Of a stretch of 64,000 nucleotides of DNA, positions 1 through 7,546 are shown piece by piece. The notes under the pieces were generated by a model, which saw only the letters and a program-made list of their open reading frames with translations, was not told where the DNA came from and did not search any database. The DNA is from WHTI01 sp963826105. Its GTDB lineage: Bacteria; Actinomycetota; CADDZG01; WHSQ01. The DNA is taken from positions 40,170 to 104,169 of the forward strand of contig CAWGWA010000012.1 of the NCBI GenBank assembly GCA_963826105.1, written 5' to 3'. Position numbers and translations under genes: made by a program. Every line of letters begins with the position of its first letter. Within the stretch, counting starts at the first letter, position 1.

Positions 1-370
1 GGAAGTAGGTGCCGCCGAAGAATGGATCGCCGTCGGGAGTGAGGAACATCGTCATCGGCCAACCCCCCTGGCCCGTCATCGCTTGGACGGCGGTCATGTA
101 GATGCCGTCGATGTCGGGCCGCTCCTCGCGATCGACCTTGATCGAGACGAACGATTCGTTCATGAGCTTTGCGGTCTCGGGATCCTCGAACGATTCGTGC
201 TCCATCACGTGACACCAGTGGCACGCGGCGTATCCGACCGACAGGAGGACCGGCTTGTCTTCGTCCCGTGCTTTGGAGAACGCCTCGTCTCCCCACGGGT
301 ACCAGTCGACCGGATTGTCCTTGTGCTGCAGGAGGTAAGGGCTTGTCTCCTCGGCGAGTCGGTTGGCCAT
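1..370 (-). CDS. YyaL/DUF255 thioredoxin-fold protein, N-terminal part only
   Basis: This is the first 123 or so residues of a protein of the YyaL / spermatogenesis-associated protein 20 family; the rest lies beyond the left edge of the window. The opening NRLAEETSPYLLQH and the later NPVDWYPWG are hallmarks of the family. A CHWC motif (Cys50 and Cys53) marks the thioredoxin-like domain, and FFGGTYF is the last part visible. Members combine this domain with a six-hairpin glycosidase-like domain; their biochemical role is poorly known. The ATG at 370 gives the usual MANRLAEE start, and a second ATG lies one codon upstream at 373. The gene is divergent from the next one with only about 30 bp between starts. 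Family assignment is secure, function is not. Confidence 0.88.
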   Translation of the reverse strand, partial: MANRLAEETSPYLLQHKDNPVDWYPWGDEAFSKARDEDKPVLLSVGYAACHWCHVMEHESFEDPETAKLMNESFVSIKVDREERPDIDGIYMTAVQAMTGQGGWPMTMFLTPDGDPFFGGTYF

Positions 371-389
371 CATGAATGGATAACAGCAC

Positions 390-395
390 TAGAGT
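390..395 (+). promoter_or_regulatory. -10 element TAGAGT, leaderless promoter
   Basis: TAGAGT ends exactly 6 nt before the ATG at 402. With this spacing transcription would begin at the start codon. No convincing -35 was seen. Confidence 0.5.
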
Positions 396-401
396 CACGG
401 C

Positions 402-689
402 ATGGCCTGGCTCGCTTACGTGCTCCTTCCGTTCACCGGCCTACCCGCGTTCCTGAAGGGGCGTGATGCGCGCACGCGGTTCCACGGGCTCCAGTCGATC
501 TTCTACGGATTCCTGTGGCCGGCGCTCCTGTTCGGTGCGTCCTACCTGTCGGCCGCAGTCACGCAGATCGCCTTCGGGCTGGGAGGACTCGTGTGGCTCG
601 GCCTTCTATTCGGAACGATGCTCGGGCGCGACCCGAAGCTTCCGTTCATCTCGGAGTTCCTGACCAGGGCAGCGGAAGAGAGCTTCTAG
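402..689 (+). CDS. Small membrane protein, Tic20/DUF4870-like
   Basis: A 95-residue protein with about three hydrophobic segments (roughly residues 3-16, 33-52 and 57-75) and a charged loop containing KGRDARTRFHGLQS, which resembles the loop of small DUF4870/Tic20-like membrane proteins where residues of the type R-x-H-x-x-Q are conserved. The function of such proteins in bacteria is not established. The ATG at 402 sits 6 nt after a TAGAGT hexamer, consistent with a leaderless mRNA and supporting this start. The stop overlaps the stop of the convergent next gene by a few bases. Family resemblance is moderate; the gene itself is convincing. Confidence 0.8.
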   Translation: MAWLAYVLLPFTGLPAFLKGRDARTRFHGLQSIFYGFLWPALLFGASYLSAAVTQIAFGLGGLVWLGLLFGTMLGRDPKLPFISEFLTRAAEESF

Positions 690-1432
690 ACGCCGGTCGG
701 GCGCTGTGTGAAGCACATCCGACAGGACGTCGCCATCGAGCCGTTGACCGCCCCGCAGGTCGGGCACTTCCAGAACGGGCCCGGCTCCTCGGGTAACTGA
801 TGTGCTCCCTCGGTCTGCACTTGCTCGTGGACCGGATCGTCGTGAGTCTCCTGGGCAACCGGTTCGGCGGCCGCGGTGTGAGTCTCGGTAACCGTCTCCG
901 GAGTTGCGGTCTGCTGCTCGACCGCGCCCCCTGCTGCCGGGGCGGCGACCCATTGGCCGGTGCGCTCTTCGTAGACGAGGAGTTCGTCACCGCGGCGGAA
1001 CCACCAGCGACCGTCGCGCTCGAAGGGCTGTTCCTGAGGTTCTTCGGAGATCGATGCCTGCTGCTGCGCAGCCTGCGCCTCGCGGATCTGAAGTTCCTGC
1101 TCCGCTTGATATGCCGCTTGGGCTCGTGCGATCTCGGCGGCTTCCGTGTCACCCCTTGCTTCGGCCGCCGCCGCATCGAGGACGTCCTCACCGCTCAGCG
1201 GCTGGATACCGCCGGAGTAGATCGAGGCCTCCGGCTCGGGCTCGAGTTCGACCGCGGAGGAATCCACACCGGCCGGCTCTTCAGTCGCCGGGGATGCATC
1301 GGCGACGGGCCGGGCCTTCAGCGCCTTGGCGATCCCGCCCAGCTGGAGCAGGCCGATCAGCCCGATGAAGGCGATCAGGCCGAGGAGGGCCAAGACTACG
1401 AACTGAAAGGTCTCGGTATCGATGGTCGGCAT
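686..1432 (-). CDS. Membrane-anchored protein with C-terminal zinc ribbon
   Basis: A 248-residue protein with one N-terminal membrane segment (about residues 11-33, LALLGLIAFIGLIGLLQLGG), a long acidic, Ala/Glu/Gln-rich and probably disordered middle, a short stretch around RWWFRRGDELLVYEERTGQW that looks like a small beta domain, and a C-terminal CPTCGAVNGSMATSCRMC zinc ribbon of the C-x2-C-x10-C-x2-C type seen in RanBP2-like fingers. The C-terminal domain should face the cytoplasm or bind a partner. The start is preceded by a strong GTAGGAGGA ribosome site. No specific function can be assigned. Confidence 0.82.
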   Translation of the reverse strand: MPTIDTETFQFVVLALLGLIAFIGLIGLLQLGGIAKALKARPVADASPATEEPAGVDSSAVELEPEPEASIYSGGIQPLSGEDVLDAAAAEARGDTEAAEIARAQAAYQAEQELQIREAQAAQQQASISEEPQEQPFERDGRWWFRRGDELLVYEERTGQWVAAPAAGGAVEQQTATPETVTETHTAAAEPVAQETHDDPVHEQVQTEGAHQLPEEPGPFWKCPTCGAVNGSMATSCRMCFTQRPTGV

Positions 1433-1536
1433 TCGTTCCTCCTACGGTCACGAGCGTCGTCGTGGACTTATGTCTCCAGCTAGGTCTTCGGTTCCTGTCA
1501 CATCCTGCCTTACCTTGCCCCAAAATCCCTCGCGCG

Positions 1537-1574
1537 CCAACCGCCGCCGTTCAGGTAGACACGGCGGCGGTTGG
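1537..1574 (-). terminator. Strong 14-bp hairpin after the 1638-2108 gene
   Basis: A perfect 14-bp stem (1537-1550 with 1561-1574) closes a 10-nt loop. It lies just downstream of the minus-strand membrane protein gene that ends at 1638 and upstream of the next minus-strand gene, so it probably separates the two transcripts. It has no clear U tract. Confidence 0.6.
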
Positions 1575-1637
1575 GTAACTCTGGGTCCTCGATCCGACAT
1601 CTCTTCGCCCGTCGGAACTCGGACCCATCGGCGCTGC

Positions 1638-2108
1638 TTAGACCGCTGGAGGCGGAACGTGACCGGGCGCCGGTCCGGCTGCTGCCTCTCCCTGCATATG
1701 CATATATCCACCCACTGCGATCGCCGCACCGAACAACGGTGACAGGAGGAGGGCGAAGCCCCGGCTGACCTCGAAGCCGATCACGCTGACACCGCCGTCA
1801 TCCGGACCGATGAGGACCGCGAGTAGGAGCAGAAGGGTCGCCAGCGCTCCGATCCCGGTGTAGGCAAGTCCCCAGGTAACGGGCAGGGTCAGGCTCGTGC
1901 CGCTCGCCTTAAGCCCGACGAGCACCAGCGCGACGAGCACGAGAACCAATGCCAACTTGAGGAACGCCGGGAGGATGCTGTCCCAAGCGTTTCCGCGTGC
2001 GGTGAGGGGCCCAGCCTCAACCTTCGCCCACAGACTGAAGAACGACAAGATCAGGAGTAGGGCGGACGCCCCTCCGACAACCTGCTCCCCCTTGGACAAC
2101 TTGTCCAA
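1638..2108 (-). CDS. Four-helix membrane protein of unknown function
   Basis: A 156-residue protein with four hydrophobic segments (about 11-30, 49-67, 78-101 and 117-136) and a Pro/Ala/Gly-rich tail ending in HVPPPAV. The charged opening MDKLSKGEQVVGGASALLL resembles actinobacterial membrane proteins annotated only as hypothetical. The start is TTG at 2108, with a good GGAGGTGG ribosome site five bases upstream. It is transcribed away from the dodecin gene, and a strong hairpin follows its stop. No catalytic motif is visible. Confidence 0.8.
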   Translation of the reverse strand: MDKLSKGEQVVGGASALLLILSFFSLWAKVEAGPLTARGNAWDSILPAFLKLALVLVLVALVLVGLKASGTSLTLPVTWGLAYTGIGALATLLLLLAVLIGPDDGGVSVIGFEVSRGFALLLSPLFGAAIAVGGYMHMQGEAAAGPAPGHVPPPAV

Positions 2109-2210
2109 CTTTCCACCTCCATGGCCCCCGTCGGACGCGTGGTGCGACCAGGTAGCGGGAGCGTCGCACCGACTCTATGCGCTGAACGCCCGTCCAGCCA
2201 GTTTTGTTCT

Positions 2211-2232
2211 GCCGGTCGTCGAGACGACCGGC
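2211..2232. promoter_or_regulatory. Perfect 10-bp inverted repeat in the intergenic region
   Basis: GCCGGTCGTC and GACGACCGGC are separated by only two bases, between the divergent starts of the membrane protein and dodecin genes. It has no T tract on either strand, so an operator or a structured leader is as likely as a terminator. Confidence 0.4.
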
Positions 2233-2289
2233 TCTCGCCGACCGCGAGTATCTGCATTGCCGAGACGTGTTCGGTTGACACCTTCGGAC

Positions 2290-2295
2290 TACAAT
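2290..2295 (+). promoter_or_regulatory. Probable -10 element for the dodecin-purA unit
   Basis: TACAAT lies 38 nt before the dodecin start codon. A TTGACA at 2275-2280 is only 9 nt away, too close to be its -35 partner. The intervening leader would carry the AAAGGGACGG ribosome site. Confidence 0.4.
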
Positions 2296-2333
2296 CCGTC
2301 CGTAATCCCCAACCAGAAAGGGACGGTGGCTCG

Positions 2334-2537
2334 GTGGCCGTTATCAAGACGATCGATCTCGTCGGCGTATCGGGCGAATCGTGGCGGGACGCAGCGGTGC
2401 AGGCGCTAAAGGAAGCGTCCAAGACGATCAGGGGCATCACGGGGATGGACATCCTCGAGACCTCCTGCAATGTCGCCGACGGCGAGATAAATGAGTACCT
2501 GACCCACGTCCGCATCAAATTCCGCATCGAACGCTGA
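2334..2537 (+). CDS. Dodecin family flavin-binding protein
   Basis: A 67-residue protein matching the dodecin family along its length: an opening VAVIKTIDLVGVS strand, the SWRDAAVQALKEASKT helix, then GITGMDILETSCNV and a final YLTHVRIKFRIE strand. Dodecins form hollow dodecamers in the cytoplasm that bind FMN, riboflavin or CoA and probably serve as flavin stores or buffers. The start is the GTG at 2334, which gives the normal family length and has AAAGGGACGG upstream; the reading frame is open further upstream, but that part looks noncoding. purA follows after 19 bp, so the two are likely cotranscribed. Confidence 0.88.
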   Translation: MAVIKTIDLVGVSGESWRDAAVQALKEASKTIRGITGMDILETSCNVADGEINEYLTHVRIKFRIER

Positions 2538-2556
2538 CCGGAAGGAGAGCTAGCTG

Positions 2557-3846
2557 ATGGCGGGCATAGCTCTCGTCGGGATCCAATGGGGCGACGAGGG
2601 CAAGGGGAAGGTCACCGACCTCCTCTGTGAGAATGTCGACGTCGTCGTCCGTTATCAGGGCGGCAACAACGCCGGACATACGGTGGTTGTGGGCGACGAG
2701 CGTTATGCGCTCCATCTATTACCTACAGGGATCCTCTACGAGGACTGCACGCCGGTAATCGGCCCCGGGGTGGTCGTCAATCCTCAGGTTCTGATCGAGG
2801 AGATGGACGCGCTGACGGCGCGAGGCATCTCGGTCGAGAGACTCAAGCTGTCGGGCAATGCGCACCTGATCATGCCGTACCACCTCGAGCTCGACATGGT
2901 CACGGAACGGCGTCTCGGTAAGAACCGTCTCGGGACCACGAAGCGCGGGATCGGCCCGGCCTATGCCGACAAGGCGGCTCGGATCGGACTGCGTGCCCAG
3001 GATCTACTGGACCCGAAGATCTTCTCCGAGAAGCTCGAGGTCGCCCTCAAGGAGAAGAACCTCCTGTTGACACGCGTCTATGGACGTCTGCCACTCGACC
3101 ACAAGGCGATCACCGAGGAGTACCTCGCCTATGGGGCTCGGCTGGCCCCCTACATCGATGACACCTCATCGCTCGTGCAGCGGGCACTCGACGCGGGGAA
3201 GGCCGTGCTGTTCGAGGGAGCGCAGGCGACGATGCTCGACCTCGACCACGGCACCTATCCCTTCGTTACGTCATCGAACCCCATCTCCGGCGGCGCGTGC
3301 GCGGGGGCCGGAGTGGGGCCCCGGGACATCACGCGCATCATCGGGATCTCCAAGGCCTACTGCACGCGCGTCGGTTCTGGTCCGTTCCCTTCCGAGGCGG
3401 ACCCGGCGGACGGCGAGATCCTCGTCGAGGTGGGTGGCGAGTACGGCACGACGACCGGTAGGAAGCGTCGCTGTGGTTGGTTCGACGCGGTTGCCGCCCG
3501 GTACGCCTGCCGGCTCAACACGCTGACGGAGCTCGTGATCACGAAACTGGACGTGCTCTCTGCGTTCGAAAAGATCAAGGTCTGCGTGGCATACGAATAC
3601 GAGGGTGAGCGGTACGAGGACTTTCCGCCCAACCAGACGATCTTCAACAAGTGCCTTCCGGTCTACGAGGAGTTCTCGGGATGGTCGGAGGACATCACCG
3701 GATGCAGGCAGCTCGAGGATCTTCCTAAGGAGGCGCGTACCTTCCTCGACGCGATCGAGGCCATGGTCTCGACCCCGATCTCGTCGGCGTCGGTGGGGCC
3801 GGAGCGCGATCAGATCCTTGCGGTTCACGGCACGGAACCCGCGTGA
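2557..3846 (+). CDS. purA: Adenylosuccinate synthetase
   Basis: Catalyses the GTP-dependent joining of IMP and aspartate to adenylosuccinate, the first committed step to AMP. The 429 residues match the family length. The N-terminal GDEGKGK (residues 12-18) is the GTP/IMP-binding loop with catalytic Asp13, and NNAGHT carries the catalytic His. Further signatures are GTTKRGIGPAYADK, DHGTYPFVTSSNP and TTGRKRRCGWFD. A GGAAGGAGAG ribosome site precedes the ATG. The stop overlaps the purD GTG start (GTGA), so purA and purD are translationally coupled at the head of the purine operon. Confidence 0.97.
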   Translation: MAGIALVGIQWGDEGKGKVTDLLCENVDVVVRYQGGNNAGHTVVVGDERYALHLLPTGILYEDCTPVIGPGVVVNPQVLIEEMDALTARGISVERLKLSGNAHLIMPYHLELDMVTERRLGKNRLGTTKRGIGPAYADKAARIGLRAQDLLDPKIFSEKLEVALKEKNLLLTRVYGRLPLDHKAITEEYLAYGARLAPYIDDTSSLVQRALDAGKAVLFEGAQATMLDLDHGTYPFVTSSNPISGGACAGAGVGPRDITRIIGISKAYCTRVGSGPFPSEADPADGEILVEVGGEYGTTTGRKRRCGWFDAVAARYACRLNTLTELVITKLDVLSAFEKIKVCVAYEYEGERYEDFPPNQTIFNKCLPVYEEFSGWSEDITGCRQLEDLPKEARTFLDAIEAMVSTPISSASVGPERDQILAVHGTEPA

Positions 3847-5135
3847 GGGTGCTGCTGCTGGGCTCGGGGGGCCGGGAGAGTGCCCTCGGGTCGGGGCTGG
3901 CGTCGTCGGCATCGGTCGATGAGTTGTTCGCCGCTCCGGGCAACCCTGGTCTCGCGAAGGTAGCCGAGCGCGCCGATCTGGATACCGAGGACCCCGCTTC
4001 GGTGGTGGACTTCGCGGCCAAGATCGATGCCGACCTCGTGGTCATCGGCCCCGAGGCGCCGCTTGTCGCCGGGGTGGGCGATGCGTTGCGCGATGCGGGC
4101 CGCAAGGTGTTCGGCCCCTCGAAAGCGCCGGCGCGTATCGAAGGCTCGAAGGCTCACGCCAAGCATCTGATGCACGAGGCCGGGATCCCGACAGGGGCGG
4201 CGCGCACGTTTTCGTCGGTTCCAGAGGCGACCTCCTATCTCGACGAGCTTGGACCTCCTTACGTCATCAAGGCCGACGGCCTCGCGGCGGGTAAAGGCGT
4301 CGTCGTCACCAAGGACAGGGACCGCGCCATCACCGCGCTGAAGGAGAGTCTCATCGAGGGACGCTTCGGTGCCGCCGGAAGCCGGGTGCTGGTCGAGGAA
4401 TTCCTGGACGGCCCGGAGCTGTCTCTGATCGCATTCACCGACGGCGTGACCGTCGTTCCTTGCGAGCCCGCTCAGGACTACAAGCGGGCTTATGAGAACG
4501 ACGGGGGCCCTAACACCGGAGGGATGGGGTCATACAGTCCCGTACCGGTGTGCCCCGAGGACCTCGCTTACGAGATCTCGCACTCGGTCATCGAGCCCAT
4601 GGTGAAGCAGACGGCGGCGCGCGGCGAACCGTTTGTCGGAGCGATCTACGCGGGGCTTGCCCTGACCACCAAAGGCCCCAAAGTGATCGAGTTCAACGCG
4701 CGCTTCGGCGATCCGGAGACCCAGGCCTTGATCCCCAGGCTCAAGAGCGATCTTGCGGAGGTCTGTCTTGCATGTGCAACCGGCGACCTTGCCGGCACGC
4801 GCCTCGACTGGAGCGACGACGTTTGCGTTTCGGTGGTCCTCGCGTCAGGTGGTTATCCGGGATCGCATCGCACGGGCTTGCCGATCGAGGGACTCGATCG
4901 GGCCGCCAAGCATCCCGGGGTCGACATCTTCCACGCCGGAACGGAACTGCACGACGGTGTCTGCGTCACTTCAGGAGGCCGCGTCCTGGCAGTAAGCGCG
5001 CGAGCGCGATCGTTCAAGCAGGCGCGGGCACGCGCGTACGCGGCGGCCGGGAACATCCACTTCGACGGTAAGCATCTCCGCTCCGACATCGCGCTCCGCG
5101 CCGAGCAAGCCGAACAAACGAGGGACGAGGCCTAA
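3843..5135 (+). CDS. purD: Phosphoribosylamine--glycine ligase (GAR synthetase)
   Basis: Joins glycine to phosphoribosylamine with ATP, the second step of purine synthesis. The 430-residue protein has the expected domains: N-terminal VLLLGSGGRESALG (here with RESALG where most members have REHAL), an ATP-grasp core with YVIKADGLAAGKGVVV and PAQDYKR, GPNTGGMGSYSP, and the catalytic VIEFNARFGDPETQ metal-binding segment. The start GTG at 3843 overlaps the purA stop. It acts in the cytoplasm just downstream of PurF, which is encoded at the far end of the same cluster. Confidence 0.97.
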   Translation: MRVLLLGSGGRESALGSGLASSASVDELFAAPGNPGLAKVAERADLDTEDPASVVDFAAKIDADLVVIGPEAPLVAGVGDALRDAGRKVFGPSKAPARIEGSKAHAKHLMHEAGIPTGAARTFSSVPEATSYLDELGPPYVIKADGLAAGKGVVVTKDRDRAITALKESLIEGRFGAAGSRVLVEEFLDGPELSLIAFTDGVTVVPCEPAQDYKRAYENDGGPNTGGMGSYSPVPVCPEDLAYEISHSVIEPMVKQTAARGEPFVGAIYAGLALTTKGPKVIEFNARFGDPETQALIPRLKSDLAEVCLACATGDLAGTRLDWSDDVCVSVVLASGGYPGSHRTGLPIEGLDRAAKHPGVDIFHAGTELHDGVCVTSGGRVLAVSARARSFKQARARAYAAAGNIHFDGKHLRSDIALRAEQAEQTRDEA

Positions 5136-5136
5136 C

Positions 5137-5646
5137 TTGAACTCAAGCGACGCTCCGCTGGTCGGGATCATCATGGGGTCGCGCTCGGACTGGCCGACGA
5201 TGGAGCACGCCGCGACCACCCTCGATGCGCTCGGGATCCCGTACGAGGTCAAGGTGGTCTCGGCGCACCGGACGCCCGATCTCCTGTTCTCCTACGCCCA
5301 AGAGGCCGCCGGGCGCGGGCTCGAGGTGATCATCGCCGGAGCGGGGGGCTCCGCTCATCTTCCCGGCATGACCGCAGCGAAAACGACCTTGCCGGTCTTA
5401 GGCGTTCCGGTCGAGTCGAAGGCGCTTAAGGGACTCGATTCCTTGCTGTCGATCGTGCAGATGCCGGGCGGGGTGCCCGTCGGCACGCTCGCGATCGGGA
5501 AGTCGGGCGCGGTCAATGCCGCACACCTCGCCTCGCGGATCGTTGCTCGCACCCATCCCGAATTCCGGGCTGCCGTCGAGGCCCACGTCGCGACTCAGAC
5601 GGACGCGGTCCTCGCCGACCCAGACCCGAGGGAGCCGCTGCTCTGA
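5137..5646 (+). CDS. purE: N5-carboxyaminoimidazole ribonucleotide mutase
   Basis: Class I PurE converts N5-CAIR, made by PurK, to CAIR. The 169-residue protein shows the family motifs GIIMGSRSDWPTM, EVKVVSAHRTPD, AGAGGSAHLPGM, PVLGVPV and VAIG-like GTLAIGKSGA, with the active-site Ser/Asp and His in place. The start is TTG at 5137, one base after the purD stop. The C-terminal tail after residue 155 is variable in the family. Its stop codon overlaps the proposed purK start (CTGA), the usual order for bacteria using the two-step PurK/PurE route. Confidence 0.96.
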   Translation: MNSSDAPLVGIIMGSRSDWPTMEHAATTLDALGIPYEVKVVSAHRTPDLLFSYAQEAAGRGLEVIIAGAGGSAHLPGMTAAKTTLPVLGVPVESKALKGLDSLLSIVQMPGGVPVGTLAIGKSGAVNAAHLASRIVARTHPEFRAAVEAHVATQTDAVLADPDPREPLL

Positions 5647-6725
5647 TCGGGATCCTCGGTGGCGGGCAGCTCGGCCGGATGCTCGCGCTTGCCGGCTATC
5701 CGATGGGACTCCAGTTCCGCGTGCTCGATCCGGGGGTCGACCCTCCTGCCGGCGAGATGGCCCCCGCGGTGACCGCACAGTTCGACGATCTCATCGCGCT
5801 CGATGCGTTCATGGACGGGTGCGACGTGGTCACGTTCGAATTCGAACAGGTCCCCGCCGATTCCGCCCGACACATCGCACGTCATGTGCCGGTGCATCCG
5901 TCGCCCGACATCCTCGAGGTCGCGCAGGACCGGCTGGAGGAGAAGGATCTGTTCGCGTCCCTCGGCATCCCGACCGCGCGGTTCGCTCGGGTCGACGACC
6001 ACAAGATGCTGACCGACGCGGTCGACGCGATCGGCGTGCCTTCGATCCTGAAAACAAGAGGCGGGGGTTACGACGGGAAGGGGCAGGTCCGGATCTCTGC
6101 GCAGTCAGACACGGTGCACGCATGGGAAGACCTCGGTGCGGCACCCTGCATCCTCGAAGAGGTCGTCGAGTTCGAGCGCGAGCTTTCGATCATCGCGGCG
6201 CGCACCGATGGTGGGGATATCGCGTTCTATCCCCCGGTGGAGAACCATCACCTTGATGGAATCCTCAGGCTCTCGATCGCTCCGGCCCCCAGCCTCACTC
6301 AGGATCTTGTCGATCAGGCCGAGCATCACGCCCGCGCGATCCTCGAGCGCTACGACTACCAGGGCGTCCTGGCGATCGAGTTGTTCGAAAGGGACGGCGT
6401 TCTGTACGGCAACGAGTTCGCTCCGCGGGTCCACAACTCGGGACACTGGACGATCGAGGGGGCCGAGACATCGCAGTTCGAGAACCATCTGCGCGGTGTG
6501 CTCGGCCTGCCCCTGGGGGATCCGTCGGCGCGCGGATACGCCGCGATGGTGAACCTGATCGGCACCCTGCCCGACACCGACGAGGTTCTTGCCGCCGGGG
6601 GTCACCTCCATCTCTACGGCAAGGAACCGCGCCCGGGTCGCAAGCTCGGTCACGTCACTGTGCGAGCCGACAGCCCCGAGGATCTGCAGGTGGCGATCGA
6701 GAGGATCACCGAACTCGTCGGTTAG
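5643..6725 (+). CDS. purK: N5-carboxyaminoimidazole ribonucleotide synthase, apparent CTG start
   Basis: ATP-grasp enzyme that carboxylates AIR with bicarbonate to N5-CAIR for PurE. Family motifs are IGILGGGQLGRM at the very N-terminus, VTFEFEQVP, ILKTRGGGYDGKGQ, ILEEVVEFERELSI, GNEFAPRVHNSGHWTIEGA and SQFENHLR. The first ATG in frame (5679) would delete the essential GGGQLGRM loop. Upstream of that loop the frame contains no ATG, GTG or TTG, only CTG at 5643, which overlaps the purE stop as CTGA. The gene therefore starts at a rare CTG or a base error hides the start. The full length is then 360 residues, normal for PurK. Confidence 0.9.
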   Translation: MIGILGGGQLGRMLALAGYPMGLQFRVLDPGVDPPAGEMAPAVTAQFDDLIALDAFMDGCDVVTFEFEQVPADSARHIARHVPVHPSPDILEVAQDRLEEKDLFASLGIPTARFARVDDHKMLTDAVDAIGVPSILKTRGGGYDGKGQVRISAQSDTVHAWEDLGAAPCILEEVVEFERELSIIAARTDGGDIAFYPPVENHHLDGILRLSIAPAPSLTQDLVDQAEHHARAILERYDYQGVLAIELFERDGVLYGNEFAPRVHNSGHWTIEGAETSQFENHLRGVLGLPLGDPSARGYAAMVNLIGTLPDTDEVLAAGGHLHLYGKEPRPGRKLGHVTVRADSPEDLQVAIERITELVG

Positions 6726-7495
6726 GGCAGGTCGTAGGCGCGCCACGAGGTCTCGACGATGTGCTCGATGTCCTCGTCGAGGTCCCCAAGTTCGGCCGTG
6801 GCCCAGACCCGCGTGCGTTCTGCGGCCGCCCGCAGGGTTTCGGTATCGGTCGCCCAGGTCCACGACCACTGGCCCGAGCCGAAGCTCTCGAGCAGGCGAC
6901 CGTAGGTGAATCGCTTGGCGTCCCGGATCACACGGAGTACGCGCGTGGTGGCACCGAGCCGCTCGAACTCGGCATCGACCTCCTCCGCAGAGTTGGCGCC
7001 GGGAAACTCTTTCGGGATGCCGGCTTCCTCCGCAAGCCGCTCCTGGAGCGCATCCCAGCCTCCGTGCCCCCAGTTGCCGACCTCGAGGCAGATGCGCCCA
7101 CCGGGGCGGATCACCCGGAGCAACTCTGCGGCGGCCTCGGGCCATGGAGGGATCAGGTGGAAGACGTGGCAGACGACCGCGCCACCGAAGGAATCGTCCG
7201 TGAACGGCAGGCGGGTAGCGTCGGCCAGGCCCAGAGAGAAGGGGGCCCGGCCCCCGTTCTTGCGGCGCAGGACCTCCATCATCGGGAGCGACAGATCGAC
7301 GCCCGTCATGTCGATCCCTGCGGCGTGCAGCGGGAGGGCGATGCGTCCGGTCCCGACGCCGATCTCGAGGATCGAACCGAGCCCGGCAAGCTCGCCCGCG
7401 AGCAGCTCGGTGACGGCTCCTTCGGCTCCCGGCGAAAGGGATCGGGTGCCGTCGTAGTAACCGGCCGCCCGATCGAACGACACGGACCCACTCAC
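6722..7495 (-). CDS. Class I SAM-dependent methyltransferase
   Basis: A 257-residue methyltransferase of unknown substrate. Motif I is ILEIGVGTGRIALPL (about residues 40-54), followed by MTGVDLSLPMMEV for the acidic residue binding the SAM ribose, and ADATRLPFTDDSFG and GGRICLEVGNWG for the later motifs. The opening FDRAAGYYDGTRSL is typical of methyltransferases of the UbiE/type-11 superfamily. The start is GTG at 7495 with a GGGGGAAGA ribosome site. It lies backwards inside the purine cluster: convergent with purK, the stop codons overlapping, and divergent from purB. No link to purine synthesis is implied by its motifs. Confidence 0.88.
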   Translation of the reverse strand: MSGSVSFDRAAGYYDGTRSLSPGAEGAVTELLAGELAGLGSILEIGVGTGRIALPLHAAGIDMTGVDLSLPMMEVLRRKNGGRAPFSLGLADATRLPFTDDSFGGAVVCHVFHLIPPWPEAAAELLRVIRPGGRICLEVGNWGHGGWDALQERLAEEAGIPKEFPGANSAEEVDAEFERLGATTRVLRVIRDAKRFTYGRLLESFGSGQWSWTWATDTETLRAAAERTRVWATAELGDLDEDIEHIVETSWRAYDLP

Positions 7496-7534
7496 AAGTC
7501 TTCCCCCTCTCGGCGCGTCGACCAGCGAGACAAA

Positions 7535-7540
7535 TAGGAT
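7535..7540 (+). promoter_or_regulatory. -10 element TAGGAT, leaderless purB promoter
   Basis: TAGGAT ends 6 nt before the purB GTG start. It implies that the second half of the purine cluster has its own promoter, as expected after the reversed methyltransferase gene. Confidence 0.55.
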
Positions 7541-7546
7541 GCGCTG

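Noticed and set aside
2275..2295. Classical TTGACA/TACAAT promoter before dodecin
   Set aside because: The two hexamers are only 9 bp apart, too short for one polymerase; only the TACAAT is kept as a candidate.
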